Assembly (NCBI RefSeq): GCF_003589595.1
Contig: NW_020653718.1
Location: 4,666,631 to 4,730,630, forward strand
Direction: 5' to 3'
Length of the DNA: 64,000 nucleotides
DNA from: Hyposmocoma kahamanoa
Taxonomy: Eukaryota > Arthropoda > Insecta > Lepidoptera > Cosmopterigidae
The translations under genes were made by a program, and so were the position numbers. Below the pieces are notes generated by a model. It had not been told where the DNA came from. It saw only the letters and a list, made by a program, of their open reading frames with translations, and did not search any database. Positions 12,271 through 22,544 of the stretch are shown here, piece by piece. Within the stretch, counting starts at the first letter, position 1. Each line of letters starts with the position of its first letter.

Positions 12271-12491
12271 AAATAAATAAATAAATAACGTACACACTCA
12301 ACATAGCCCTGCACTAGGGAAACCTTGTGTCGCGGGTTCCATGGACACACACATAGACAACCACAAATTACATCCAAACTCACGAGAGAAATAAATGTAG
12401 GCCATACAAATATTTCTCCCGGCCCGGGAATCGAACCTGGGACCTCTGCGTGGCAGTCGGGTATGGTAACTGTTCGACCACGGAGGCAGTT
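12271..12491 (-). mobile_element. tRNA-related SINE B, copy 1
   Basis: Read on the minus strand, this copy starts aactgcctccgtgg. It has an RNA polymerase III A-box-like tract near the start and an exact B box, GGTTCGATTCC (12427-12437). It continues with the shared body (ctcgtgagtttgg, acccgcgacacaagg, actagtg) and ends in a (TTTA)n tail at 12271-12288. The anticodon-loop region reads ctgccac as in tRNA-Gly(GCC), which suggests but does not prove a glycine tRNA origin. It lies tail-to-tail with the LINE end on its left. Confidence 0.88.
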
Positions 12492-12713
12492 AAGGGCAAT
12501 GTGCGCGTGAAGATCCGATATGAAGTTGTAAACTTGTGATAGGAAATGGATTCTTTACGATAATCGATACTATCAACACTGTGGTTGAACCCTGGCGACA
12601 AGCCCAAACAGTATCCAAAAATACATTACCTACTCACAGAAAATTGTCGATCAATGTTTGGTGGTTCCGCTTGGAGTAATCCACTGTAGCTTCCTTAGTT
12701 CTGGTACAATTTT

Positions 12714-12888
12714 AGTAGCAGTAGGGAAGTACTGCCTCCTTGCCTATTTCTGCCGCCAACGGCCGCAGAGGCAGTGCCCTTCAGGTCTTTGTGATTAAAA
12801 ACTCAGAGTGGCACTGCAACTGTTATGGACAGGCTTACCATCAGGCGCACGACTTGTTCGTCCCGTCACTTAATATTATAAAAAAACA
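12714..12888 (+). mobile_element. SINE-like family A, copy 2 (internally deleted)
   Basis: It begins gcagtagggaagtactgcc, continues through ctatttctgccgccaa and tatggacaggcttacc, and ends in cacttaatattataaaaaaa. The central block with the hairpin and the tccggttttgaagg motif is missing, as in copy 1, but the deletion endpoints differ. Confidence 0.8.
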
Positions 12889-13192
12889 ATTTTGTCGCTA
12901 TCGCAAAAAAAAGCAGACGATAACAGGGACCTTCACTGGTACGTCTACGAAGCGTATCACTGCCGAACCATTTCTTCTTACACGGAATGCAGATGAAATC
13001 TGACTGGGCCCGCACCGACTAGACACCATTTTTTCCACAATTTAGACAATTTTATCTGCATGGAAAATCACCAAGTTCCCTTGAAGCCGTCAAAATAGTT
13101 CCAAGACTTTGGGGATACTCGTTTCTCACTACTTTAAAGCAAGGGAAGAAAGAAGTTGGCAAACATCCAGCAAGATGGCAGAAGTTTTAGAA

Positions 13193-13458
13193 GTCCAGCA
13201 GTAGATCTCCTTGTGAAAGATTTCGTCCAGAGAAGTACTGCCAATAATGTGAGCATTACCGTATTTCGGTTTTTGAAGGGTACGGCTGCTGGTGAAATTG
13301 CAGGCACACGGGCCATTTCATCTTGTCTCAGAGTGTCGGGCGCAGAGGCAGTTCTCCTCAGATTTTTGCGATTTTAGCTCCCAGCGACACTGCAAGTCGT
13401 ATGGACAGGCGTGTCGCTTACCAGCAGGCGCACGACTTGTTCGTCCCGTCACTTGGTA
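13193..13458 (+). mobile_element. SINE-like family A, copy 3
   Basis: This near-full-length copy runs from gcagtagatctccttgtgaa to acttgttcgtcccgtcactt. It retains the middle part (ttttgaagggtacggctgct) but lost about 25 bases including the ctatttctgccgcc motif. The TTATAAAA tail is absent, and the copy ends directly in flanking DNA. Confidence 0.78.
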
Positions 13459-14538
13459 ACATATGAAACATATGTATTGATAGCATGGGTGTATAAATTA
13501 ATTAAATGCATGCTATTATGTAAAATATTTTTCGTTTGAATTCTGCAAAATATACAATGGCAATTTCATATTCATAGCCAATGTTATACTCTAAAGATTA
13601 AAATTTGGAATTACGGAATATTTTATAAGATGTCTGATGATATACGTAACTGCTATCTCTATTATTATTTGACACTTTGAGGAGGGGATGACGTATGTTG
13701 CGGAGCCTGGGGGTGGACAGCGGACAATCCATTAAAGCTGAAAATACTTGAAATTCAGCGACTCATACAATAAACATCCCGGTTGTTATTTTTGCACGCG
13801 CACCGAGTCTCGGCTCTTTTTTGTCCAACACCGCTACACTTTTTGTCATATCCGCTATTCGGGAGAGTATATGTAGGTACTTCCTTTTTAGTGCAGAACA
13901 TGTCTCGGACTCTTTGTAAATCTGTATATGTTGAATTAATAACAATAAATGTTGTTAGGTGGGTATAATTGTAGTATTGGAGGACTACAACTACATTAAT
14001 ACCAAAAAGCGGGCTTGAAATATTTGTAGCGTAGACCAATACCAATTTATTGTTATTAATTACTGGCCAAGTGACCAGTCGAGTATCGAAAGGACACAAA
14101 AATAAATTGCAAATATTTTTCTTCCACTTTCACAGCTCTCCGAAGCGGCTCTCAGCGCCCGGCCTTATTATTCCGCGCATAAAATGGGGAATATTTTAGC
14201 GAGCGACCGTCGTCGGGGGATTTCGAGCGGCGCCCGAAAAAATGGCCTCGACTTATCTCGTGCGTTTTTACCACTAAGCATATGAGATGTTTTATGGATG
14301 TTTACGCGGTGTAGAGCCGTCGCCGTTGCCGTCGCAGCCAGCGTTTGAACCTTCGAGATCAGTGTCGATAACACGCGCTTTTTGCGGCTTAACGGTGATC
14401 GCTCCTTTATAGTGTCCTGTCTGTGTTTTTCGATTGATGCCGGTCGTTAAGAAAGTGTATAATTGAGTGTGCTAACCTTTTCTTCTTTACGATAAAATCG
14501 CCCACTTTCACGATGATGAGAGATTATTAGTTTTAATT
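13459..14538. other. single-copy stretch between SINE A copies
   Basis: No gene is supported. The right half (14110-14400) is a mixed GC-rich block with cgaccgtcgtcggggg and gccgtcgccgttgccgtcg, different from the surrounding AT-rich DNA; it may be regulatory. Open frames here, the longest 114 codons, have no recognisable content. Confidence 0.5.
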
Positions 14539-14832
14539 GCAGTAGAGCTCCTTGTGAAAGAGATCGTCCCGGGAAGTACTGCCACCTTAGCTATTTCTGC
14601 CGCCAAGCAGTAATGTCAGCATTACTGTGTTCCGGTTTTGAAGGGTAAGGGTGCTGGTGAAATTACAGGCACATGCGACTTGTCAACTTATGTCTCAGGA
14701 CGACTGGCGCAGTGGTAGTGCCCATGAGATCTTTGCAATTGAAGCTCTGAGTGGTATTGTAACTGTTGTGGACAGGCGTGTAGCTTACCATCAGGCGCAC
14801 GACTTGTTCATCTCGTCACTTGATGTTATAAA
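14539..14832 (+). mobile_element. SINE-like family A, copy 4 (most complete)
   Basis: At about 294 bases this is the best reference copy. It has the 5' gcagtagagctccttgtgaa, gatcgtcccgggaagtactg, ctatttctgccgccaagcag, and a perfect 8-bp hairpin (cagtaatg, loop tcag, cattactg; 14608-14627). These are followed by ttccggttttgaagggta, ggacaggcgtgtagcttacc, and a degraded ttgatgttataaa tail. No open frame of note and no clear polymerase III boxes are present. Confidence 0.82.
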
Positions 14833-14899
14833 TAGTAGAATTAACGTGTTCTTGAGAAGTGTGGGTGTAAATTCATACTAAGCGCATTTCCTTACTGCT

Positions 14900-16440
14900 C
14901 TAACCTAGGCATCGCTCATAATATGTATGTATATAACATAAATTCACATATTTATAATTTGACATGTCGTCATAGTATCGTTACATTTTGTTTTGATATT
15001 AATATGTTCGTAAGGAACTTCAAACTTTTTGAGGATAATTTACAAGCTAGTTTGCTATCTTTTAATATTAAGGACGTTGTTATAGAAGATATAACACAGT
15101 CCCACAACAATGATCCTACTTTAAGTAGCAATAGTATACTTATTACTAACCATAATTTAAAATGAAAAACACGACAACGGAAAAGTCTAATCGTTTCCAT
15201 GTAGTACATCAAAATATTCAAGGCTTTTTTGGCAAGACATTACAAATAAGTCTTTTTTTACACGATATTTCAATTGACGGATGCTGACTCAATTACTGTC
15301 CTATTTCGGTAGGAATCATATTTTTCATAGTGAACAATACGGGTTTACTAGAGGTAGATCGACTAGCGATGCGGGGGTAGCGTTACTAATACACATCTTT
15401 GATGCTTGGCAAAGGTTCTAGAACGCTACTGGTGTTTTCTGTGACCTCTCAAAGGCATTTGATTGCGTTGACCATATTACTCCTATTAGGAAGCTGGAAT
15501 ATTACGGTGTAAATGGCAAGGAGTCAGAACTTGTCATATCATAACGGCAGAATTCAGAAAGTAGACATAAATGGAGTGACTTCTTTGGGTTCTGCGGTAA
15601 AAATGGGTGTTCCGTGGGGCTAAATATTTGGACCTTTCTTATTTCTCATTTATTTTAATGATCTACCATTCTTTGTTAAGCACCATTGCGAAATAGTATT
15701 GTTTGCTAACGACACACATGACAGACATGACGTTAACTATGACCATATTAATGATACCCTCTCTAACGTAGTTTATTGGTTTAATGCTAACAATTTATTG
15801 CTTAATGTCAAGAAGATAAAACGTGTTACATTTGAATTACCTTACGTAAAATCGACTTGTCCAAGCATAGAAATAAACAGCGAAAAATTAGACCTTGTTA
15901 ATTAGATTACCTTAGATAGTAAACTTCAATGGTTTCCACATATATCTTCCCTGACCAGCAGATTAAGCTCAGCTGCATACGCAGTCCTCAGAATACGTGA
16001 GCTTATCGATGTTAGTACTGCTAGACTAGTTTACTTTAGTTACTTCCATAGTATAATGTCCTACGGGATTCTCATGTAGGGTAAAGCGGCAAACATTCAA
16101 ACCATATTTGTATTGCAAAAACAACGATTCGTTCTGTGTACAGTTTAGGCTCTCGGGTTTCTCTCAGAGAAATGTTTAAGGAGACTAGTATCAAGACTGT
16201 GGCATCACAGTACATTTACTCAAATATTTTATATGCCCGTAAAAATATACATAATTTCAATAAGAAAGAAAATATTCATAATTTTAACGTTAGAACTAAG
16301 TCCAAACTCATGGTACCACGATTTCGTTTAACTAAGGTAAACGACTCTTTTATAGGGAACTGTATTCGTTTTTACAATACGATTCCGGAGCATATATGAA
16401 GATTATCATTTCCTAAGTTTGAAAACTTACCTTTGGCCTG
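14900..16440 (+). pseudogene. jockey-like LINE, internally deleted copy
   Basis: The 5' part (about 15180-15240) translates as RFHVVHQNIQGF, matching the start of an APE-type endonuclease domain (HQNIQG motif). After a large deletion, reverse transcriptase motifs follow. They are a QYGFTRGRSTSDAG-like segment at about 15330-15385, GVFCDLSKAFDCVDH at 15428-15473 (the palm aspartate block), and an LIYFNDLPFF-like stretch near 15648 followed by IVLFAND, a decayed F/Y-ADD box, at about 15690. The thumb region runs to the NCIRFYNTIPEHI motif ending at 16398. Multiple stops and frameshifts, and the D-to-N change in the catalytic box, make it inactive. The family is the same as the 22545-24412 copy. 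Confidence 0.85.
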
Positions 16441-16559
16441 CAGATCATTTACTTTTTGTCATTTTTTTTATTGCACATTTGCGCCTTTTAAACTTCTATA
16501 TTATTTTAATTAACACTGAGAAGGAAATTTAAAATATAAATATAAATAACATATTGTCA

Positions 16560-17360
16560 AACTCGTACAGGACGTCATCTTACTATGCTTAGTTTACAAT
16601 ATTTTAGAACAACATTTAAACTCCTCTCAATGAAATTACCGCGCGGACGCCGCCTGGTTGCCGCGCGGGACGGAGTCGGATCTAAGGTTTCGCATTTTTC
16701 GTGGGCTGCCAGAGTTTCCTGTGTGGTAGATAATTTTTCTGGAGTAACGTTGGCTAAGTTTTTGTCGATGTTAGATAGGTAGCTATTGCAATGGTTCAAA
16801 GAAGAATGAAAGTGACTTTTTGTGTTTAGTAGTTCCGTTGGTTGGTTGCGAACTTTATTAAGATGGCAGATGCCTTTGATGCTGCTCCACAATTCCTTTG
16901 GGTTATCTTTATTGGAGCTCAAAAGCTGATTTTCGTAACTCGTTTTTAATCTGAAAAGGAGGCCGTTCAAAAAGTTGCGATATCCTTTATATACTACTTG
17001 AGCTATTTTGTCTGTCGGATTCCGTTTGGCTTTTATATGGAGTCGGTCTCTGGTCTTTTGGCATTTGATGATACCTGGGCTAATCCAAGGCTTTAAATTG
17101 TATTTGGTGCGGCTAACCGCTACCTGCGATGTGCTTTTGTTGATAGCAAAATCAATGATGTTGCTAAAAGCCACTGCTTCATTGACTTCCTCATTGAATT
17201 CATGAATCAAGTTTTTTTTAATTTGAAAAATGTCAACGCTGATTTTGCTTAATAATAAAAGTGAAACTAAATAAGATACAAAAAACCGTTTTATATAGTG
17301 TTGTAGATCTTGTTTCGATGATTTCAATATGTTAATAACTCAATTTGGTCAAAAATGTCC
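16560..17360 (-). pseudogene. jockey-like LINE, endonuclease-to-RT linker fragment
   Basis: The minus-strand frame 17327-16575 is open for 250 codons. It contains YNLKPWISPGIIKCQKTRDR, then KNPTDKIAQVVYKGYRNFLN and NPKELWSSIKGICHLNK. This is the linker between endonuclease and reverse transcriptase in jockey-clade LINE polyproteins, where KPWIT-GI and NPK-W-IK blocks are conserved. Neither catalytic domain is included. It supplies the part deleted from the 14900-16440 copy, but in opposite orientation, so it is a separate insertion or an inverted piece. This is the longest open frame in the window and should not be read as a host gene. Confidence 0.85.
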
Positions 17361-17421
17361 ATTAGGATATGTTATGATACGGAGTGCAGGTATTATATTT
17401 TCTGTCATCTCATTGAGAGCA

Positions 17422-17643
17422 TTTGCGCACTACGTCCAGTTCGTATCAGTTCCGATTCCGAGAAATGACGGTCCGAAATGCTACAAGGATCATTTTATCT
17501 GCAGGCATACAACGGTATTCGTACTTTCTCGGATTCGAATCGGCCTTAGTGCACAAGCGACATCCGAAGTGGGTCCGAGTTTTCTAGATTTGTACAGTCT
17601 CGGATTCAATCGGAACAAATACGAATCGTATGCAGTGCGCAAA
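17422..17643. mobile_element. 222-bp MITE with imperfect terminal inverted repeats
   Basis: The left end tttgcgcactacgtcc and the right end on the minus strand tttgcgcactgcatac start about 40 bases of inverted similarity, which continue through attcgtat, gttccgatt and atccgag. The left end also matches a second locus at 40433-40490 (tttgcgcactgcgtccgatt). No coding capacity. Superfamily is not assigned because no target duplication is visible. Confidence 0.7.
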
Positions 17644-18279
17644 CTAGAATTTTCAGTATACAGTGTATGTGGTCCTGTTATCGCGCAATTCTATCGGTCA
17701 TTAGCGCGTAAGTAACGTTAGTAACAATTCCCGGAGGAGAGCGCTTTCGTTTCTTAAGTTGATGGAAAATTCGCATGTCGTCCCCTGTCCCTTGGCTTGA
17801 CCCCGCACCGTAGTGTAGTGAGGCACAATGCTTACCAGGGGGACTTAGCATTCTACTACATACCCCGCTTATCACGCATTCTATGAAAAATTCTCTACGT
17901 CGAGGGAGACTTTTGAGCAATTGTGTTGCCAACTTTTGTTCTCGTTTGTCGTATTTTCGACAAATTAAATATTTTTAGTAACGTTAAAACTTTGGCAATT
18001 GTTAGATATAGGGCAACGTTATAGCGCACTAGAACACAAGTTTGGAAGTTGTAGAGATGAATTATATCGGAGGTAGATACAATTTGGTGCGGGTGCTGGT
18101 GGTGCGGGGCGCGGTAGCGGGGCGGGCGAGGCGTGGCACAGGTTATAACGGTGTCCGACATCGTTTACGTATAATGAATGGAGCTTTTATGTCTTTCCTG
18201 CAGTTTTATGTGCACTCGCTGCTCACATTAAGTATTGCAACCACAATATTTTGTATATAATATTTTAGATGCTTAAGAA
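17644..18279. other. single-copy stretch
   Basis: No gene or family match was found. It includes a GC-rich purine tract at 18085-18140 (gcgggcgaggcgtggc). Confidence 0.45.
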
Positions 18280-19140
18280 CTGCGTTCAAATTCAAATTCA
18301 AATAATCTTTATTTCATAGGTAAGTAAATTACGCTTGAAACTGTCTTTATTCATTAAACTCTACAGCTCTTTCGTACGGTAGAGTCCCCTGAGAAGAATG
18401 AGAAAGAAACTCAATCCCTAGAGTTTCTTTCCCTAGAGTTGTTCTGTGTAAATATGCGATTGAATACATTTATCATTACAATATTTAATTGAAACATTTT
18501 ATTTACATTGGCAATATATGCAGAGGCTAAGTACGCAGAGGCTGAAGTTATGATAATTTGGGTATAATTGGTTTTTGTTTCACTATAGTTTTAAACTTCG
18601 TAAATGGCAAATTTGGATATCAACCGGAATCTTATTAAACAGACATGTATACAGACATTGCCCCTTCAATGAATTTGCGACTTTGCGAAGATGACTGTCA
18701 GGTACGGCTAGTTTATTTTTATTCCTTCTATTAATGTTTAACTGCCTCCGTAGGCGAACGGTTATGCTGCATGCTGGACTGCCACGCAGAGGTCCCAGGT
18801 TCGATTCCCGGGCCGGGAGAAATTGTTGTATGGTCTACAATTATTTCTCTCGTGAGTTTGGGTGTAAAAATGGTTGTCTATGTGTGTGTCCATGGCACCC
18901 GCGACTCAGGGTTTCCCTAGTGCGGGGCTATGTTGAGTGTGTGCGTTATTTATTTATTTATGTTACGTCTGTCACTATCTTTCATAAAAAAAATACTATT
19001 CTTCTTAACATTTTCACAAATTTACTGCGACGCTACTGGTGTAAGAACATTAATCTCTTTAACCGTATCTTTCAAATATTCTCTGGGGCCCAGATTTTAA
19101 ATTGCCCTAACCGCACGTTTCTGCATGACAAATATTTTAC
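18280..19140 (-). mobile_element. jockey-like LINE 3' end, split by a SINE B
   Basis: On the minus strand this is the 3' part of the jockey-like LINE: the thumb region of reverse transcriptase, the terminal FYNKIP-type motif, and the 3' untranslated block with gagtttcttgctcattctt-like sequence and a tail at about 18290. It is interrupted at 18738-18960 by SINE B. The halves rejoin cleanly: attaatgtt on the left and atgttacgtctgtc on the right rebuild the attaatgttacgtctgtc of other copies, with a short atgtt duplication. Confidence 0.82.
18738..18960 (+). mobile_element. tRNA-related SINE B, copy 2, inserted in a LINE
   Basis: It has the A-box-like tract, an exact B box GGTTCGATTCC (18798-18808), the body motif ctcgtgagtttgggtgtaa, and a tail of (ttta)n at 18945-18960. 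It is flanked by atgtt on both sides within the LINE, consistent with target-primed insertion. It is therefore younger than the LINE that contains it. Confidence 0.88.
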
Positions 19141-19164
19141 GTACATACATACACATATGTACAT

Positions 19165-19420
19165 TTCATAATGCATATTTATTTATTTATTTCTTCATGG
19201 AAAACAAACAGCTTCTTACATTTCATAAGAAGAGGAAAATAAATATAAAACCAATTACAGGTTTCCACCTATAGCTTCAGACAAATCATACACACATGCG
19301 ATCGAAATGCCAATTTTAAATTACATTTCAACGGGAAAACGAATTTCTAGAAGTTTCAAGAGTACTTGAATCGACGAGATCAATTGAAGTGGTATTGTGT
19401 TGCAGAGAGGCAAATATTAG
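19165..19420 (-). mobile_element. possible LINE 3' end
   Basis: The sequence starts with (attt)n and then ttcttcatggaaaacaaaca and cttacatttcataagaagag. This resembles the reverse complement of a LINE 3' untranslated region with an (aaat)n tail. No coding part remains, so the assignment rests on the tail and general resemblance only. Confidence 0.35.
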
Positions 19421-20716
19421 CATATTGGTAGTCGGCCGTTAGTGCAGCGGGGGGCCACAGGCTCCGGTCGGGGTGGCCCTCGGACCCCCGCCGCTAGATA
19501 AACTTATCCGCATCTCCGCCCGCAACCCGACGCTGACGCGCTTTATCAAATTTATTTTTATTGCTTTTATCAATAAAAACAGAAACAGCAGCGGCAGTCA
19601 GCAGAATCACCCCTCCCTTGCAGCTCGCCGTTGCAAACGGAGCGTTTTCTATTTATGACAATCATATTCATAAATAATTTATAGGCAGTTCTTACTTAGT
19701 AGGACGTCTGTTATAAGTCTTAAGCACTTTCGTAACAGCCATCAAATAGATTAAAAAAAGAAATTCAAGTGTCACGTCATTTTGAACTGTCCACCAGAAC
19801 TTATTCAGTACACTACAAATTCAATATACAATACAAATTCTTTTATTGACTTACATTTTTATTACACCCCAAGTTATTTAGGGTGTGTGCGTTTACTCAT
19901 ATAGGAGTAAAAACACATTTTGTACGCTATTTTAAGCATTCGAGTGCCAAACTCATTGTAAAGCTCCCTTCAATCGTCCCTCATCGCTCAATTCACATAT
20001 TTTGCGAATGGACACCGATAAGATTTCCACGCGGTGGAGTAAGTCATGCTCCCGTTATAGAATCGGTTGAATTTTTGTAGGACATAGCCAACGAAGTCCA
20101 AGGACTAAATTTATTTTCCATTTTTTAAAATAATTTACCTATTAATATATTGAAGACGGAAATATCATTTCATTCAGCTGCAGTTAAATAAAAACTCAGA
20201 TAAAGATAATAAAATAGTAATAATACCGCCATTAGTTACATATCAATTTTGATAAAGTAACGTGTTAAAATTATTACCTGCGTTGCGTCGTCTGTCAATG
20301 CTCATATGAAATATGGCAATAATGTCTCGTGGGGTCATACTCTAAATTTTACAAAGATGAAAAATATATCTCTGGCCCGGTGTCCAAATTTTCAGGCAAC
20401 CTGTTAAAAGCCCTTTGTCCAAGCAGGAGCTTACTATGAGCGTAAAAGGAACCGGTCAGGTTCCTTGCAGTGGTAAAACTGAATTGTTAAAATTCGCATT
20501 TATAATCTACTGCACAAACTTGCAAGGCGATTGCATGACAAAATGGTGAGTTTTAATTTTAAGCATTAATTATTATTTCTGGCTACACCATAGATTTAGT
20601 ATATAAATCTATGGGTTACTCTGTCACCTAAAGAGCGGGTTAATTCTTTGTTCAATTATACTTTACAATTTGCCTTGACAAAATTACATGTCACGTTTAT
20701 CATTGAAATTATTGTG
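19421..20716. other. single-copy stretch
   Basis: No gene. A GC-rich block at 19430-19640 (ggccctcggacccccgccgc) is followed by AT-rich DNA. No repeat-family match found. Confidence 0.45.
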
Positions 20717-20821
20717 GTGTAGGAAATGAAACTATTTTTCCGGGTCTAAATCGCATATATTTGTTTTTTCAAACATACCGACGTTTCGGGCCATTCACAG
20801 GTCCCATGGTCACGGTTGACT
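20717..20821 (+). mobile_element. half copy of a palindromic MITE
   Basis: It carries taggaaatgaaactattttt, ccgacgtttcgggcc and cccatggtcacggttgac, all found in the complete element at 36381-36518. The order matches about two thirds of that element, and the second terminal repeat is missing. Confidence 0.75.
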
Positions 20822-20914
20822 TATTATATTACATGTTATTGTGGTGTGTTGTCTAATTATTAACAAAATTTGAACGCATTTTATTTTCTTATTGGGCGCT
20901 AATTAAAAACTACT

Positions 20915-20975
20915 TAACGTGCGCAGCAGTGGGACGTGAGACGTATAAATGGGTTGATGATGAAAAACTACTGAA
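20915..20975 (+). mobile_element. short RTE-type LINE 3' tail
   Basis: The motif acgtgcgcagcagtgggacg followed by gggttgatgatgaaa resembles the 3' end of lepidopteran RTE-type elements, which finish in a gatgatga repeat. The piece is only about 60 bases, so confidence is limited. Confidence 0.45.
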
Positions 20976-21564
20976 CGATCCAGTAAAATTTAAAAAGGCA
21001 CGGAATTAAGAAACTGTTAATGTAATAAAACTTAACAAAAAACGACAGATTGTTAAAATTGTGACAAAATGTATTCTTAACTTCGAAAGTTGGATTGGAT
21101 TGTACTAGACCTTTTTAAAGTGTGTATCTAAGAAAGTAATTAATTTTAAAGTTAGAAATGCTCGTTATATGCAGTAAAAAACTTTTCTCTAGCATTTTAT
21201 GTACATACTCGTATATAAAGCTACAAGTTGTTACTCACTTAGGTAAATAGGACACATACTTCCTGATATGGTGGAGGAAAGATATTTATACCATTGCACG
21301 CGGATTGGTTTCAAAGGAAAAATATGAAATGACCCGAGTGTGGAAAATATAAGAGTGATCAACAGCTTTCAAAAACATTAATGGAAGGGATATTTGTGCA
21401 CTTTTATGAGGTAGGTAATAATCCTGGTAGGAATATCCGCCGGAAGTAAAAATGTTGCAAATTCAAATAAGCAAGATAAATATTCTTTATATACATATTT
21501 TTACTTTTTGCTTATACAGTATTTCAAAATTTAAACATATATGATAACAGATTTAATTCACTGT
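20976..21564. other. single-copy AT-rich stretch
   Basis: Nothing recognisable was seen. Confidence 0.45.
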
Positions 21565-22190
21565 GATTGATAAAATTAAATGATCTCTACTCTACTGCTG
21601 TCTCTGTCTACTGCTGGACATAGGTCTCTCCCAATGCGCGCCATTCGCCAGGCCCTCAGCTTGTCCATCAGCAGCAGCATCCATCTGTTGCCAGCAGCTT
21701 TTCGCAGATCGTCACTCCTTTTGGCCAGAGGGCGCCCTACATTATGTTTGCCGAGCCGTGGTCTCCACTCAAGGACTCGCTTCCCTCATCGGTTATCGAT
21801 TCTTCGACTGATATGGCGAGACCACTTCGGCTTGCTTAATCTACCAGCTACGTGGACGACCTTGGTTCTCTGTCGGATAACCTCGTTCCGCACTTTGTCC
21901 TTCAGAGTAAGTTCGACAGGTTCCATAGCTCGCTAAGCGACTTTCAACTGGTTTCAACCGTATCGTGAGGGTCCACGTCTCGGCTCCATATGTCTTAACA
22001 GGTAGAACGCACTGATTGAAAACCTTTGTTTTCAAACTTTTCGGTACGGGTGACGACAAGACTCGACATGGCTTACCAAACACTGCCCAGCCAAGCTAAA
22101 TCCTCATCTTGGCTTCCCTCTCAAAGTTGTTTCTACCTAATCGCAGAATCTGCCCGAGGTAAATGTTTTGGGAAACAATAAGGTGGTCAT
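21565..22190 (-). pseudogene. RTE-type LINE, C-terminal region of the polyprotein
   Basis: Minus-strand translation gives SLKTKVFNQCVLPVKTYGAE and TWTLT, the conserved stretch after the reverse transcriptase thumb in RTE-clade elements. Upstream on the same strand are remnants of the KLR-VF block. Downstream are frame-shifted pieces of the terminal region (RTKV, GRWRP-type and the C-terminal YVQQWTSIG-like end near 21600). Several frameshifts are needed to connect them. The reverse transcriptase catalytic part is absent. Confidence 0.8.
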
Positions 22191-22544
22191 TTATTACGAT
22201 TGGTATCGGTAATAAATGATAATTGAAGTTAAAGTGGATATTCAAAAGCTCCGATAATTATACAAAACATGTTCGTATACTAACCTAACGTTACTTACTA
22301 AAGGGTGAACGCATCCAGGTTCGACCCTGCACAGGGATTGTGCTTCTGGATTAATTTGCTGTATCTATATAATTTTATATAAGAAAAACAGTATGCCTAT
22401 TCGAAACATTCGTTTCGCGTAATTTTGTCAAAACGAATATTCAACAATGTATATTCGCTTTGACAAAATTACGCGATAAATATTTGATTTTTTTTTATTG
22501 ACATTCCAATTTTGACTACTAAGTAGTTAAATTCATCTCCCACC
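22191..22544. other. stretch between LINE remnants
   Basis: Apart from the hairpin at 22416-22475, no feature is visible. Confidence 0.4.
22416..22475. repeat. 25-bp near-perfect hairpin
   Basis: Left arm 22416-22440 (cgcgtaattttgtcaaa then acgaatat) and right arm 22451-22475 are reverse complements except for one G-T type mismatch, with a 10-base loop (tcaacaatgt). The size is near that of a short precursor hairpin, but near-perfect pairing and a short stem fit a MITE tip or a palindromic insertion better than a conserved microRNA. Confidence 0.85.

Noticed and set aside
12427..12437. tRNA gene suggested by the exact B box in SINE B copies
   Set aside because: The acceptor stem does not pair, the sequence continues into a shared SINE body, and the same structure repeats four times with (ttta)n-type tails.
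16575..17327. A 250-codon open frame on the minus strand as a host gene
   Set aside because: Its sequence blocks (KPWISPGI, NPKELWSSIKG) are those of the jockey-clade LINE linker region, and other pieces of the same family surround it.
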